A stretch of 64,000 bases of DNA from Sinorhizobium terangae (GTDB lineage: Bacteria; Pseudomonadota; Alphaproteobacteria; Rhizobiales; Rhizobiaceae). Under the pieces are notes generated by a model. That model ran no database searches, was not told the DNA's origin, and saw only the letters and a list, made by a program, of their open reading frames with translations. Location: the NCBI RefSeq assembly GCF_029714365.1, contig NZ_CP121659.1, positions 1,860,001-1,924,000 on the forward strand. The letters are read 5' to 3'. A program made the translations under genes and the position numbers. Positions 40,916 to 48,905 of this stretch are shown piece after piece (the stretch's first letter is position 1; each line of letters begins with the position of its first letter).

Positions 40916-41617
40916 ATGACACAGGCAAGCTATGGACAGTTCTGTCCGGTGGCCCTGGCTGCCGAGGTGCTGTGCACACGCTGGACGATGCTGCTCCTGC
41001 GTGAGCTGATGGCCGGCTCGACGCGCTTCAACGATCTGCGCCGAGGCGTGCCGCGCATGTCCCCGGCCCTCCTGATCAAGCGGCTGCGCGATCTCGAGGA
41101 CGCCGGTATCGTCCGTCGCGTTGCTTCGCAGACCGAGCCGGGAATTCTTGAGTATCACCTGACGTCTGCCGGACGGGACTTGAAGCCGGTGGTCGAGACG
41201 ATGGGCATATGGGGCCAGCGCTGGTTCGAGGCCGATGTGTCGCTGCAACATCTCGATCCGTCGCTATTGATGTGGGACATACACCGCAATCTCGATCCCA
41301 CGACGTTGCCGCCGCGGCGCTGCGTGATTCAGTTCCTCTATCCTGAACTGCCTGCCGCTCGCCGGCGGTGGTGGCTTCTCGTCGAGCCCGGCGCCGGGGT
41401 GGATCTCTGCGCAGTCGATCCCGGCTTCGATATCGACCTCTACGTCACCACCGACCTGCGTACCATGACTGCGATCTGGATGGGACTGACGACGGTCCGT
41501 CAGGCGATGGGCGATGGAAAGCTTGTGCTCACGGGCGATCGTCAGGTGGCGAGCCAGATGCAGACCTGGCTTGGCCTGAGCCCTTTCGCGGCGGAAAAGA
41601 AGCTGGTTTCTGCATAG
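40916..41617 (+). CDS. HxlR-type winged-helix regulator with SCP2-like C-terminal domain
   Basis: 233 aa. N-terminal HxlR domain: CPVALAAEVLCTRWTMLLLR, STRFNDLRRGVPRMSPALLI, with ILEYHLTSAGRDLKPVV (about 1-105). The C-terminal half (FDIDLYVTTDLRTMTAIWMG, KLVLTGDRQVASQMQTWL) resembles the SCP2 lipid-binding fold and probably binds a ligand. The ATG at 40916 has GGAGGAGG. It lies head to head with DUF1326 across 272 bases, so that operon is a candidate target. Confidence 0.87.
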   Translation: MTQASYGQFCPVALAAEVLCTRWTMLLLRELMAGSTRFNDLRRGVPRMSPALLIKRLRDLEDAGIVRRVASQTEPGILEYHLTSAGRDLKPVVETMGIWGQRWFEADVSLQHLDPSLLMWDIHRNLDPTTLPPRRCVIQFLYPELPAARRRWWLLVEPGAGVDLCAVDPGFDIDLYVTTDLRTMTAIWMGLTTVRQAMGDGKLVLTGDRQVASQMQTWLGLSPFAAEKKLVSA

Positions 41618-41732
41618 CGGTGTGGCAGGGCTCATCGTTGTGGCGACTCAGGGCATGGCGCAATGCCGACAACAGCGGCGCTTGCACGAACTTCGGCTTG
41701 GCCCCCGAAGCGGTCATTGTCAAGAGCTTGAC

Positions 41733-42191
41733 CTACGCTGCGGGAGCCTCATGCCATTGCGTCCGAATTTGCTGCTCTAGGATGTCGATCATGTCGAACT
41801 CATCTCCTTCAAGCCCTTCGTAAGCGAGATGAGAAACCACTGCCAGCGCAGCATACTGTCCATCAGCCGCTGCTACCTGGTGCATTAGGGCTAATGCTTC
41901 TTCTGTTGTTACAACACCCCCGTTGAACACGTGGCGGGCAAAAATGACAATCGAAGCTGCAAGGGGGGACGCCGCACTGTCGACCCACATGGTTAGCAAC
42001 TCTTGTTGAGTTTCCCTCGATATCTCTGCAGAGGATGGCGGACACGCGATCTGGTACAGGACGCAAAATGCGGCGTTGGCAGAAATCGATCGCGCTTCTT
42101 CAATGAGAGCGGCCGCCTCGCCGAGGTTTCGATATGGGAAGCTGCAGTCAAACTTATCCGAAAAAGCCTGCTCGCGCTCGAAGACATCCAT
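41733..42191 (-). CDS. Hypothetical protein behind a TetR-like palindrome
   Basis: 152 aa, soluble, helical and acidic. Segments: LGEAAALIEEARSISANAAF, RETQQELLTMWVDSAASPLA, EEALALMHQVAAADGQYAAL. The repeated helix pairs hint at a HEAT/TPR-like fold. Lower GC than neighbours. No family recognised. The 16-base palindrome at 42205 sits 14 bases upstream of its start codon, so it is probably under repression by a TetR-like protein encoded elsewhere. Confidence 0.68.
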   Translation of the reverse strand: MDVFEREQAFSDKFDCSFPYRNLGEAAALIEEARSISANAAFCVLYQIACPPSSAEISRETQQELLTMWVDSAASPLAASIVIFARHVFNGGVVTTEEALALMHQVAAADGQYAALAVVSHLAYEGLEGDEFDMIDILEQQIRTQWHEAPAA

Positions 42192-42204
42192 GACGCGCTC
42201 CTAG

Positions 42205-42220
42205 TCAACCGTACGGTTGA
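42205..42220. promoter_or_regulatory. Perfect 16-base palindrome tcaaccgtacggttga
   Basis: Symmetric site of the kind bound by TetR-family repressors, overlapping the expected promoter or leader of the gene starting at 42191. No tetR gene is adjacent; the only TetR-like sequence in the window is a C-terminal fragment at 54928. It is not part of the mosaic repeat families seen elsewhere. Confidence 0.6.
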
Positions 42221-42437
42221 TAACAGGGCTAATGGATGTTCGCATTTGGCGCAAGACAGCCGTCAGCGCTTTCGCGTCTCTCGGGCATGCTCCGGCGTCG
42301 GGAGAGGACGAGGCAGTGCTCATCGTCTTCCTCGGGTCTGGCCACCCAATTCCAGCGGCGACCGGCTACGCTCTCCAGGCTCCGGTCATGACCGCCATGG
42401 GCGAGTCGGTCGCCTGCCCCGCAGATACTCAGAACAG

Positions 42438-43685
42438 CTACGGCGAGCCCTCCCGCATCAGCGCGGCAACGACGACGCCGGAGAGGAATGTGAGGGCGGC
42501 GACCGATGCGATCGCCGCGCCAAGGCCGAAACGGTCCGCGATCAGCCCCGCCATGAGCGCCCCGATCGCGTAGCCGAGGTCGCGCCAGAAGCGGTAGACG
42601 CTGAGCGCGCGGGCACGCCAGGCGGGATGCGCGGCATCGGAGACGGCGACGATCAGGCTCGGATAGACCATGGCGGTGCCGAGGCCGATGAGGAGGCTCG
42701 CGACCAGCCACCATTCGAATTGCCGGGTCAGCGCCGTCAGGAACAGTCCGGCGGCCTGCACCCACATGCCGCAGACGATCAGCCCCTTGCGCCCCCAGCG
42801 GTCGCTCAAGGGACCGGTCGCGATCTGGAGGATGCCCCAGGTCGCCGGGTAGATCGCCTTGAGAATGCCGATCCGTTCGACGCCGAGGCCGAAGGAGGCG
42901 AAGAACAGCGGGAAGATGCCCCAGCTCATGCCGTCGTTGAGGTTGTTGACGAGGCCGGCCTGCGAGGCAGCGAAAAGATTGCGGTCCCGGAAAGAGGTCA
43001 GCGTGAAAACTTCGCGGAAGCCGATTGAGGGCGGCTGTTCCGGGCGTGACGAGGCCTCGAGCCGCACGTGATCGCGCGTGTCGCGAACAGCGAGGATCGA
43101 AAGCAGCGCCCCGAGCACCGCGTAGCCGATGCCGAGATAGATCGGCGCCGGCCGCAGCCCATATTCCGAAGCGAGGTAACCCGTGACGAATGCCGTCACC
43201 CCGACTGCGAGATAGCCCGCGAACTCGTTCAGCCCCACCGCGAGCCCGCGTGACCTCGGCCCCACCAGATCGACCTTCATGATCACGGTCATCGACCAGG
43301 CAAGTCCCTGGTTGATGCCGAGCAGCGCATTGGCCGCGATGATCCAGCTCCAGCTCGGCGCAGCAATGATCATGAACGGGACCGGCAGGCCGAAAAGCCA
43401 TCCAAGCACAAGCACGCGCTTGCGCCCCCAGTGATCCGCCAATTGGCCGGAGACGAGGTTGGCCAACGCCTTCACCATCCCGAAGCTGACGATGAAGGAG
43501 ACGACGAGCGTCGTCGAAGCGATATGGAACTCTTCCGCCCCGATCAGCGGCACGACGGTGCGCTCGATCCCGACCATGCCGCCGACAAAGGCGTTGATCA
43601 GAACGAGCAGCGCAAACTGCGGCCAATTCTCGGCAAGGCCGAGCTGGATACCGGGCGTAGTCGTCGCGCCGTTCTTCGTGGCCAT
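42438..43685 (-). CDS. Major facilitator superfamily transporter
   Basis: 415 aa, twelve hydrophobic segments. The MFS signature between helices 2 and 3 is GQLADHWGRKRVLVLG, repeated in the second half as GPLSDRWGRKGLIVCG. ATG at 43685 with GGAG at proper spacing; the GTG two codons upstream has none. The substrate is unknown. Monocistronic or followed by the hypothetical gene on the same strand. Confidence 0.88.
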   Translation of the reverse strand: MATKNGATTTPGIQLGLAENWPQFALLVLINAFVGGMVGIERTVVPLIGAEEFHIASTTLVVSFIVSFGMVKALANLVSGQLADHWGRKRVLVLGWLFGLPVPFMIIAAPSWSWIIAANALLGINQGLAWSMTVIMKVDLVGPRSRGLAVGLNEFAGYLAVGVTAFVTGYLASEYGLRPAPIYLGIGYAVLGALLSILAVRDTRDHVRLEASSRPEQPPSIGFREVFTLTSFRDRNLFAASQAGLVNNLNDGMSWGIFPLFFASFGLGVERIGILKAIYPATWGILQIATGPLSDRWGRKGLIVCGMWVQAAGLFLTALTRQFEWWLVASLLIGLGTAMVYPSLIVAVSDAAHPAWRARALSVYRFWRDLGYAIGALMAGLIADRFGLGAAIASVAALTFLSGVVVAALMREGSP

Positions 43686-43696
43686 GGTCACGCTCC

Positions 43697-43765
43697 GCTA
43701 CAGCACGCGCGTCTGATCAGGCGCGCAAAGAACGCTGTAGCACTTGAATTGCCGCATGTTCCTGT
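43697..43765. repeat. Rhizobial mosaic element
   Basis: gctacagcacgcgcgtctgatcaggcgcgcaaagaacgctgtagcacttgaattgccgcatgttcctg: full first module with stem ctacagc/gctgtag and inner gcgtct palindrome, then the linker and a shortened second module. Confidence 0.85.
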
Positions 43766-43774
43766 TCTTGAACG

Positions 43775-44428
43775 TCATTCGCCCGGGGCGTCGGGGAAAA
43801 GGACCGTCAAACTTTCTTCGGCCGCCGCCCAGGCATTCAGATGATAGCGCCGCAGCAGCAGGATGCTCACAGCGAAAACCAGAAGCCCGGCGCACACGCT
43901 GAGCAGGACCGGCAGGCTGAGCGCCGATTGCGCGACAACGCCCGCGAAAACGCCGGCGATCGCGCCATTGATGGTGCTCACCATTCCCGCCGTCGTCACG
44001 AAGAATTGCCATGGCGACGACTTGAGACCCTTGTGGACAAGCACGGCCGAGCGATCGTCGTGAATGGCATGAATGAGAAAGCGCCGCATGACCGGCGCGC
44101 TTTCGACGTAGTAGTGCCGTATTCGCGCCATGCCGCGCGCATGCACCATGTCCTCGATCGCGACCTGCACGGCACGCACGAAAGTGACAAGGCCGATGAA
44201 ATAAAGGCAAGGAAGCAGGATCAGGCTGAACAGCACGAACGGCATACCCATCTGCGTGACCTGCGCGACGAAAGCAAGCGCGATCGTCGCGCTCGAAACC
44301 GAGGTGAGGAACAGGTTCGCGCGCTGGTTCGCTTCCTGGATGGTGCCCGACCGCGCGGTTTGAAGCACGAAGTGCTCCGTCGTCATGATCTGCAGGACCT
44401 GGTCCTCGCCTTCATTCGCCTCTGCCAT
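43775..44428 (-). CDS. Hypothetical membrane protein
   Basis: 217 aa. Polar N-terminus ending TARSGTIQEANQRANLFLT, two helices (SSATIALAFVAQ and FVLFSLILLPCLYFIGLVTF), a cytosolic stretch with MARIRHYYVESAPVMRRFLI, then two more helices and the polar end RRYHLNAWAAAEESLT. The EANQRANLFL entry into the first helix resembles that of small membrane effector families (Pycsar/SLATT-like), but no nucleotide cyclase partner is adjacent. GGAGGAG precedes the ATG at 44428. Function unknown. Confidence 0.75.
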   Translation of the reverse strand: MAEANEGEDQVLQIMTTEHFVLQTARSGTIQEANQRANLFLTSVSSATIALAFVAQVTQMGMPFVLFSLILLPCLYFIGLVTFVRAVQVAIEDMVHARGMARIRHYYVESAPVMRRFLIHAIHDDRSAVLVHKGLKSSPWQFFVTTAGMVSTINGAIAGVFAGVVAQSALSLPVLLSVCAGLLVFAVSILLLRRYHLNAWAAAEESLTVLFPDAPGE

Positions 44429-44466
44429 GGCGGTCTCCTCCGGACGATTGCTCGTGGCGTTGCTCG

Positions 44467-44517
44467 GCTACAGCGCCGCGCGTCTCATCCGACGCCACGG
44501 TGCACGGCAGCAGTGTA
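44467..44517. repeat. Mosaic-element fragment
   Basis: gctacagcgccgcgcgtctcatccgacgcc..., the first module with decayed right arm. It lies between two same-strand genes. Confidence 0.65.
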
Positions 44518-44614
44518 ATGCCGCCCCGTCGGTTGCGGTACAGTAACGCATCTCCCTCCCCGCATTCCTCGTCACAGGTCGGCAACTGCTCGCATGGCCG
44601 CGAAAGACGAGCTC

Positions 44615-45841
44615 TCAGGCGAGGCCGATCAGCACGCCACCGATCGCCGCCACGACGACCACGATCCAGGGTGGACATTTCCAGGCCATGAGAAGTACGA
44701 AGCAGGTCAGCGCGAGCGCGAATTCGTGCGGACCGATGATCGCGCTGGTCCAGACCGGCTGGTAGAGCGCCGCCCCGAGAACGCCCACCACCGCAGCGTT
44801 TGCACCGCGCATCAACGCCTGCGCCGTGGGCCTTGCGCGAAACGAATCCCAGAATGGAATGGTGCCGATCAAGAGCAGAAAGCCCGGCAGGAAGACGGCA
44901 ACAAGCGCGATGATGGCACCAAGCAGGCCATTAGGTTCGGGGCCGAGCACCGTGCCGAGATAGGCGGCGAAGGTGAAGAGCGGCCCCGGCACCGCCTGTG
45001 CCGCGCCGTATCCCGCAAGGAACTGGTCGGCCGTGACCCAGCGGGGCTGCACGACCTCCACCTGAAGGAGCGGCAGCACGACGTGCCCTCCCCCGAAGAC
45101 GAGCGATCCGGCGCGATAGAACGAATCAAAGACCGCGAGCCCCTGCGACGAGGTGGCCGCGACCGCGACCGGCAGGCCGAAGAGCAGGCAGAAGAGCAGG
45201 ACGAGCGCCATCCAACCCGTGGCGTGCGACACTGGGAAGCTGACATGCCCGGAAATCGCCTCGCCCTTCGTCCGGCAGAGCCACAGTCCGGCGAGCCCGC
45301 CGGCCACGATCGCCGCCAGCTGGCCAATCCCGCCGGAAACGATGACGACGATCAGCACCGCGGCAAGCGCAATGCTTGCGCGTTCCCGGTCCGGGCAGAG
45401 GTTCCTCGCCATGCCCCACACTGCCTGGGCGACGATTGCGACGGCAACGACCTTCAGGCCGTGGATGATGCCCGACGCGATCGGTCCGCCGAACGACGCC
45501 GCCCCGAAGGCAAAGAGCACGAGCAGGATCGCCGATGGCAGCGTGAAGGCGGCCCAGGCGGCCGCCGCACCCAACGGCCCTCCACGCAGGAGCCCAAGCG
45601 CGAAACCGGCCTGGCTCGAGGCTGGACCGGGCAGAAACTGGCAGAGCGCCACGAGATCCGCATAACCCTTCTCGTCGATCCAGCGCCGGCGGACGACAAG
45701 CTCGTCGCGAAAATAGCCGAGATGCGCGATCGGACCGCCGAAGGAGGTCAAGCCGAGCTTCAGGAACGCCGCAAAGACCTCGCCGGCGCTCCCCCTGCGG
45801 TGATCCGCGCCTCCGGTCGCCTCGATTGCCCTGTCATCCAT
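44615..45841 (-). CDS. chrA: ChrA-family chromate efflux transporter
   Basis: 408 aa. Two homologous CHR domains: LKLGLTSFGGPIAHLGYFRD and FLPGPASSQAGFALGLLRGG in the first half; LVFGGGHVVLPLLQVEVVQP and GYGAAQAVPGPLFTFAAYLG in the second. These FGGP, GPASSQ, FGGGHVVLP and PGPLFTF motifs are diagnostic for long-chain ChrA, an inner-membrane exporter of chromate coupled to proton motive force. The start overlaps the small upstream gene by 8 bases. Confidence 0.95.
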   Translation of the reverse strand: MDDRAIEATGGADHRRGSAGEVFAAFLKLGLTSFGGPIAHLGYFRDELVVRRRWIDEKGYADLVALCQFLPGPASSQAGFALGLLRGGPLGAAAAWAAFTLPSAILLVLFAFGAASFGGPIASGIIHGLKVVAVAIVAQAVWGMARNLCPDRERASIALAAVLIVVIVSGGIGQLAAIVAGGLAGLWLCRTKGEAISGHVSFPVSHATGWMALVLLFCLLFGLPVAVAATSSQGLAVFDSFYRAGSLVFGGGHVVLPLLQVEVVQPRWVTADQFLAGYGAAQAVPGPLFTFAAYLGTVLGPEPNGLLGAIIALVAVFLPGFLLLIGTIPFWDSFRARPTAQALMRGANAAVVGVLGAALYQPVWTSAIIGPHEFALALTCFVLLMAWKCPPWIVVVVAAIGGVLIGLA

Positions 45842-46040
45842 CGATCATCGTTCCCGTTCCAAATGCCCGCCGGTCTTGCGAGCGCCGCCTCAAAATTTCC
45901 CGATACAGCGCCTCCGGCGATACGCCAATCTCTTCCGCCAGCGCCCTCCGGTCGCCTTTGGCCGGCAACGTGCCATCGCTCCATGTCATCCATGCGTCGA
46001 GCCGGGCGCTGACGCTCGCCGGCGAAGCCGCGTTGGACAT
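45834..46040 (-). CDS. Small putative helix-turn-helix protein coupled to chrA
   Basis: 68 aa. Contains LAEEIGVSPEALYREILRRR, which reads as a helix-turn-helix. It overlaps chrA by 8 bases and reads into it, so cotranscription and coupling are likely. It is too short to be ChrB, the usual chromate regulator. The upstream DNA does not extend the frame sensibly, so it could be a C-terminal remnant of a Crp-type or similar regulator that now starts at an internal ATG. Confidence 0.55.
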   Translation of the reverse strand: MSNAASPASVSARLDAWMTWSDGTLPAKGDRRALAEEIGVSPEALYREILRRRSQDRRAFGTGTMIDG

Positions 46041-46300
46041 GGCATTCCGCGAGAGCGCGATTGCTTCGCCGGATCGAGGCGAGCCGGGCGAACCTCCGTT
46101 ACGTCCACCTTGCAGCCCATCTGCAGATGGCGCAGATCCTGAAGGAGCCAGACATCAACCGTAGACGATGCGGCCCATAGCAGGTAGCCCCGCTGCGTCC
46201 CTTCCCCAAACCCGGGCCGCAAACCAACGTATACCTAGTCTTGAACCGCCTATTCATCGATTAGATCGCAGCAGGAGCCCATACATAGAGGAGACATCTG

Positions 46301-46711
46301 ATGTTCAGGCCCATTGCTGCTGCCTTTTCCTTCGCACTGATTACCGCCGCACCTGCACTCGCCGACGAGCCGTACAATGCCAAGATCACGACGGTATTCG
46401 ATCAGAAGCTGCCCCATGTTCCCGGCAAGAGCATGCGGGGCGTCCTGGTGGAATACGGGCCCGGCGGACACAACCCGTCGCACACGCATGCCAAGAGCGC
46501 CTTCATCTATGCAACGGTGATCGAGGGGCGCATCAAGAGCCAGGTCAATGGCGGCGAGGTCAAGATCTACAACACCGGCGAAAACTGGGTTGAATCTCCT
46601 GGCGACCACCATCAGGTCAGCGCCAATGCCAGCGATACCAAAGACGCCAAAATTCTGGCAGTCTTCGTCGTCGACACGGACGAAACTGAACTGACGATCC
46701 CCGACGATTGA
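46301..46711 (+). CDS. Exported cupin-domain protein
   Basis: 136 aa. Signal peptide about 1-21 (ending ALA). Cupin motif 1: GHNPSHTHAKSAFIYATVIEG (HxH with a missing Glu spacing typical of simple cupins) and motif 2: GENWVESPGDHHQVSANAS with His ligands. A periplasmic metal-dependent or small-molecule-binding protein. GAGGAG sits 7 bases before the ATG. Divergent from the chrA group across about 260 bases. Substrate unknown. Confidence 0.85.
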   Translation: MFRPIAAAFSFALITAAPALADEPYNAKITTVFDQKLPHVPGKSMRGVLVEYGPGGHNPSHTHAKSAFIYATVIEGRIKSQVNGGEVKIYNTGENWVESPGDHHQVSANASDTKDAKILAVFVVDTDETELTIPDD

Positions 46712-46948
46712 TCGGCTTCCTCACCGCCGACTCTGGGAGTTCTGTTCAGCAGCCCCAGGGCGGCTCGATTTTTGGAAGAAGAGCGCCTCGTGCTCAAGGC
46801 GGCGCCTTTTCATGGCCATCCGTGAGGGTGCCCAAATCGCACTGAAGCCGGTGTGCGCTTTCGTCACGCAATATTGACAGGCCGAGCCGTTGCAGAGCGG
46901 GCGCCGCGCCTTGTGTTTCACGGAAATCGGCGCAATTGTTCTGCTGCC

Positions 46949-47374
46949 ATGCAGCAGTGTTTGATCCGACGGCTGCATGCCGCCTGGAAGCGCAGAGTGC
47001 TTTTGGCACGACGGCATGCACCAAGACAAATCGCCACCTTTCTCCTCGCGGTCTTCCTCGCCGTGGGTATGGGCGCGTCTTTCGCCGAGGCGAGCAGCAT
47101 GGCCGCTAGAATGGCGACGATGTCCAACATGATCATGTCCGACATGGTGGAGAATGGCGACTGCCAGGGTTGCCCGGACCAGCCGGACGATAGCGGTATG
47201 AAGGCCATGGCCTGCGGCAATGTCTGTGCCGCCCCGATCATTGCGCCGCTCCCTCTTGCGGCAGTCGTGCCGGACGGCGAGACGCCGATTTCGGTCGTCG
47301 CTCCCGATCTGGCCCTCGACGGCCAGACGCCGCCGCCCGATCCCGCCCCGCCACGAACCACCGACATCGGTTGA
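46949..47374 (+). CDS. Met/Cys-rich exported or membrane protein, metal-associated
   Basis: 141 aa from the ATG at 46949; the frame extends to 46853 and the start is uncertain. After a basic N-terminus, one hydrophobic segment (ATFLLAVFLAVGMGASFAEA) leads into a Met-rich part (RMATMSNMIMSDMVENG) and cysteines in CQGCPDQPDD and MACGNVCAAP. A Pro-rich end follows. The pattern is like DUF2946 or CopL-type copper-linked proteins. The next genes (DUF411, GDCC protein) are also Cys-rich, supporting a copper or heavy-metal role (inference). Confidence 0.6.
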   Translation: MQQCLIRRLHAAWKRRVLLARRHAPRQIATFLLAVFLAVGMGASFAEASSMAARMATMSNMIMSDMVENGDCQGCPDQPDDSGMKAMACGNVCAAPIIAPLPLAAVVPDGETPISVVAPDLALDGQTPPPDPAPPRTTDIG

Positions 47375-47565
47375 TCTCCGGCTGTCGCTACCGCGACGGG
47401 CCGGACGAGCGAACGCGTACATTTTTCGTGCCGAAGCGGACTTCGAGATGAGAACACACATCCACGGCCCCATGTCGTCGAAGTCCCCGGCAGTCCCGGC
47501 GGCAGGATGCTGCGCGTCGCCTGAAACAAACGGAACTCACGCAGATTTACCCATGGAGAATTGAA

Positions 47566-48006
47566 ATGAGACGCATGATCCGCCTCACGAGCCTCGCGGC
47601 TCTCATCGCCTTCGCCACGCCGGCGCTCGCCCAGTCGCAGCAGGCAACGCTCTATAAAAGTCCGGAATGTGGCTGCTGCGAGGGCTATGTCGCCTATCTG
47701 CGCGACAACGGCTTCAAGGTTGATGTCAAGGAAACCGAAGAACTCGCCGCGATCAGCCACAAGGCCGGCGTACCGGAAGACATGCAGGGGTGCCACACCA
47801 CCTTCATTGACGGCTATGTCATCGACGGCCACGTACCGATCAACGTCGTGCGCAAGCTCCTCAAGGAAAAACCCCCGATCGCCGGCATCACGCTCCCGGG
47901 AATGCCGATGGGCTCGCCCGGCATGAGCGGCACAAAGACTGAAAAATTCGTGATCTACACCGTGCCCAAGGATGGCAAGGCACCGGAGGTCTACGCGACC
48001 GAATGA
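47566..48006 (+). CDS. DUF411 (CopG-like) periplasmic metal-binding protein
   Basis: 146 aa. Signal peptide ending TPALA. The family core reads YKSPECGCCEGYVAYLRDNG, then VPEDMQGCHTTFIDGYVIDG, HVPINVVRKLLKEKPPIAGI and LPGMPMGSPGM. The CGCC motif and the Met-rich GMPMGSPGM are expected to bind copper. DUF411 proteins occur in copper-resistance clusters. ATG at 47566 with GGAG upstream. Downstream of the Met/Cys-rich gene and 110 bases before the GDCC gene. Confidence 0.9.
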   Translation: MRRMIRLTSLAALIAFATPALAQSQQATLYKSPECGCCEGYVAYLRDNGFKVDVKETEELAAISHKAGVPEDMQGCHTTFIDGYVIDGHVPINVVRKLLKEKPPIAGITLPGMPMGSPGMSGTKTEKFVIYTVPKDGKAPEVYATE

Positions 48007-48115
48007 CCATGAACTGATTTGCAACGGACGACACATCGAAGGCGGAACGGCGACCGGCGTCGCCTTCCGCCCCTCTGCGAGAGTGAATTGCGTAACCTGA
48101 AGGAAGGTCTACTGC

Positions 48116-48328
48116 ATGAAGACTGTCGTACATGAATCCGTGCTAACCTGCCCGCATTGCGGTTTCACCCGGCAGGAGACAATGCCGACCGATGCCTGCC
48201 AGTTCTATTACGAGTGCGCCAACTGCAAGACGCTGCTGCGTCCCCGCCCAGGAGATTGCTGCGTGTTCTGCTCGTATGGTTCGGTGAAGTGCCCGCCGGT
48301 ACAGCAGCAACTTCAATGCTGCGAATAG
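48116..48328 (+). CDS. GDCC-motif small cysteine-rich protein
   Basis: 70 aa, nine cysteines: LTCPHCGFTRQETMPTDACQ, YECANCKTLLRPRPGDCCVF, CSYGSVKCPPVQQQLQCCE. The GDCCVFCSYG---CPP pattern marks a small family often found next to mercury or copper genes. CPHC and CANC look like a zinc ribbon; the GDCC and terminal CC may bind another metal. GAAGG upstream of the ATG. Third gene of the metal-associated group. Confidence 0.8.
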   Translation: MKTVVHESVLTCPHCGFTRQETMPTDACQFYYECANCKTLLRPRPGDCCVFCSYGSVKCPPVQQQLQCCE

Positions 48329-48382
48329 TTTCCAGTCCCAGCAGCCGTTCCGGCAAATGGCGCCGGCTGAGCCTCGCGACGA

Positions 48383-48748
48383 CTACACCGCGAACCGAAG
48401 AAGCCTCTTGGTTCCATAAAGCATCCAACCAAGGCAGTGGCCGAGAAAGTAGATCGTCAGCACCATATAGGTGATCAACACCACCGTGACCGTCGTGCCG
48501 GCACCAAGGCTGTCGAAGGGCGATAGCTGATGGAGCAAATCGGCCCACCAGCCGACGTTCGGGCTCCATTCGCAGGCAACCTCGTCACAGGCCGAAACAA
48601 TGAATGGCAGGGTCATTGCCGACCAGGCGAGGAAAATGAAGCCGGCGCTTTTCCAGCTGTAGCTACGGCTGCGAAGCAGCCTGTGCACCTGCCGTCCCTT
48701 GGCAATAATCATGGCAATACCCAGCAGTATATAAATTGATATCTGCAT
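48383..48748 (-). CDS. Hypothetical small membrane protein
   Basis: 121 aa from the ATG at 48748 (a frame to 48766 is possible). Three hydrophobic parts: ISIYILLGIAMIIAKG, SAGFIFLAWSAMTLPFIVSA, TTVTVVLITYMVLTIYFLG, and a loop with CDEVACEWSPNVGWW. Basic C-terminus (YGTKRLLRFAV). Family not recognised. Convergent with the GDCC gene across 54 bases. Confidence 0.7.
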   Translation of the reverse strand: MQISIYILLGIAMIIAKGRQVHRLLRSRSYSWKSAGFIFLAWSAMTLPFIVSACDEVACEWSPNVGWWADLLHQLSPFDSLGAGTTVTVVLITYMVLTIYFLGHCLGWMLYGTKRLLRFAV

Positions 48749-48905
48749 CTCAGCGCCCAAGCCCACCTATGAAGAGCCACTATTAGCGGAGAGATGTTGC
48801 TGCGAGGTTCAGTCGATAGGTAAATAGTTTATGGCCGAGCTTGTTCGTCTGGCTCCCGGCACTGTGCATGTTGCCCTGGCAAGGATTCACGGCCGGGATA
48901 TCCAG

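Noticed and set aside
42217..42573. 118-codon plus-strand frame upstream of and inside the MFS gene 3' end
   Set aside because: No ribosome site and overlaps the real MFS gene antisense.
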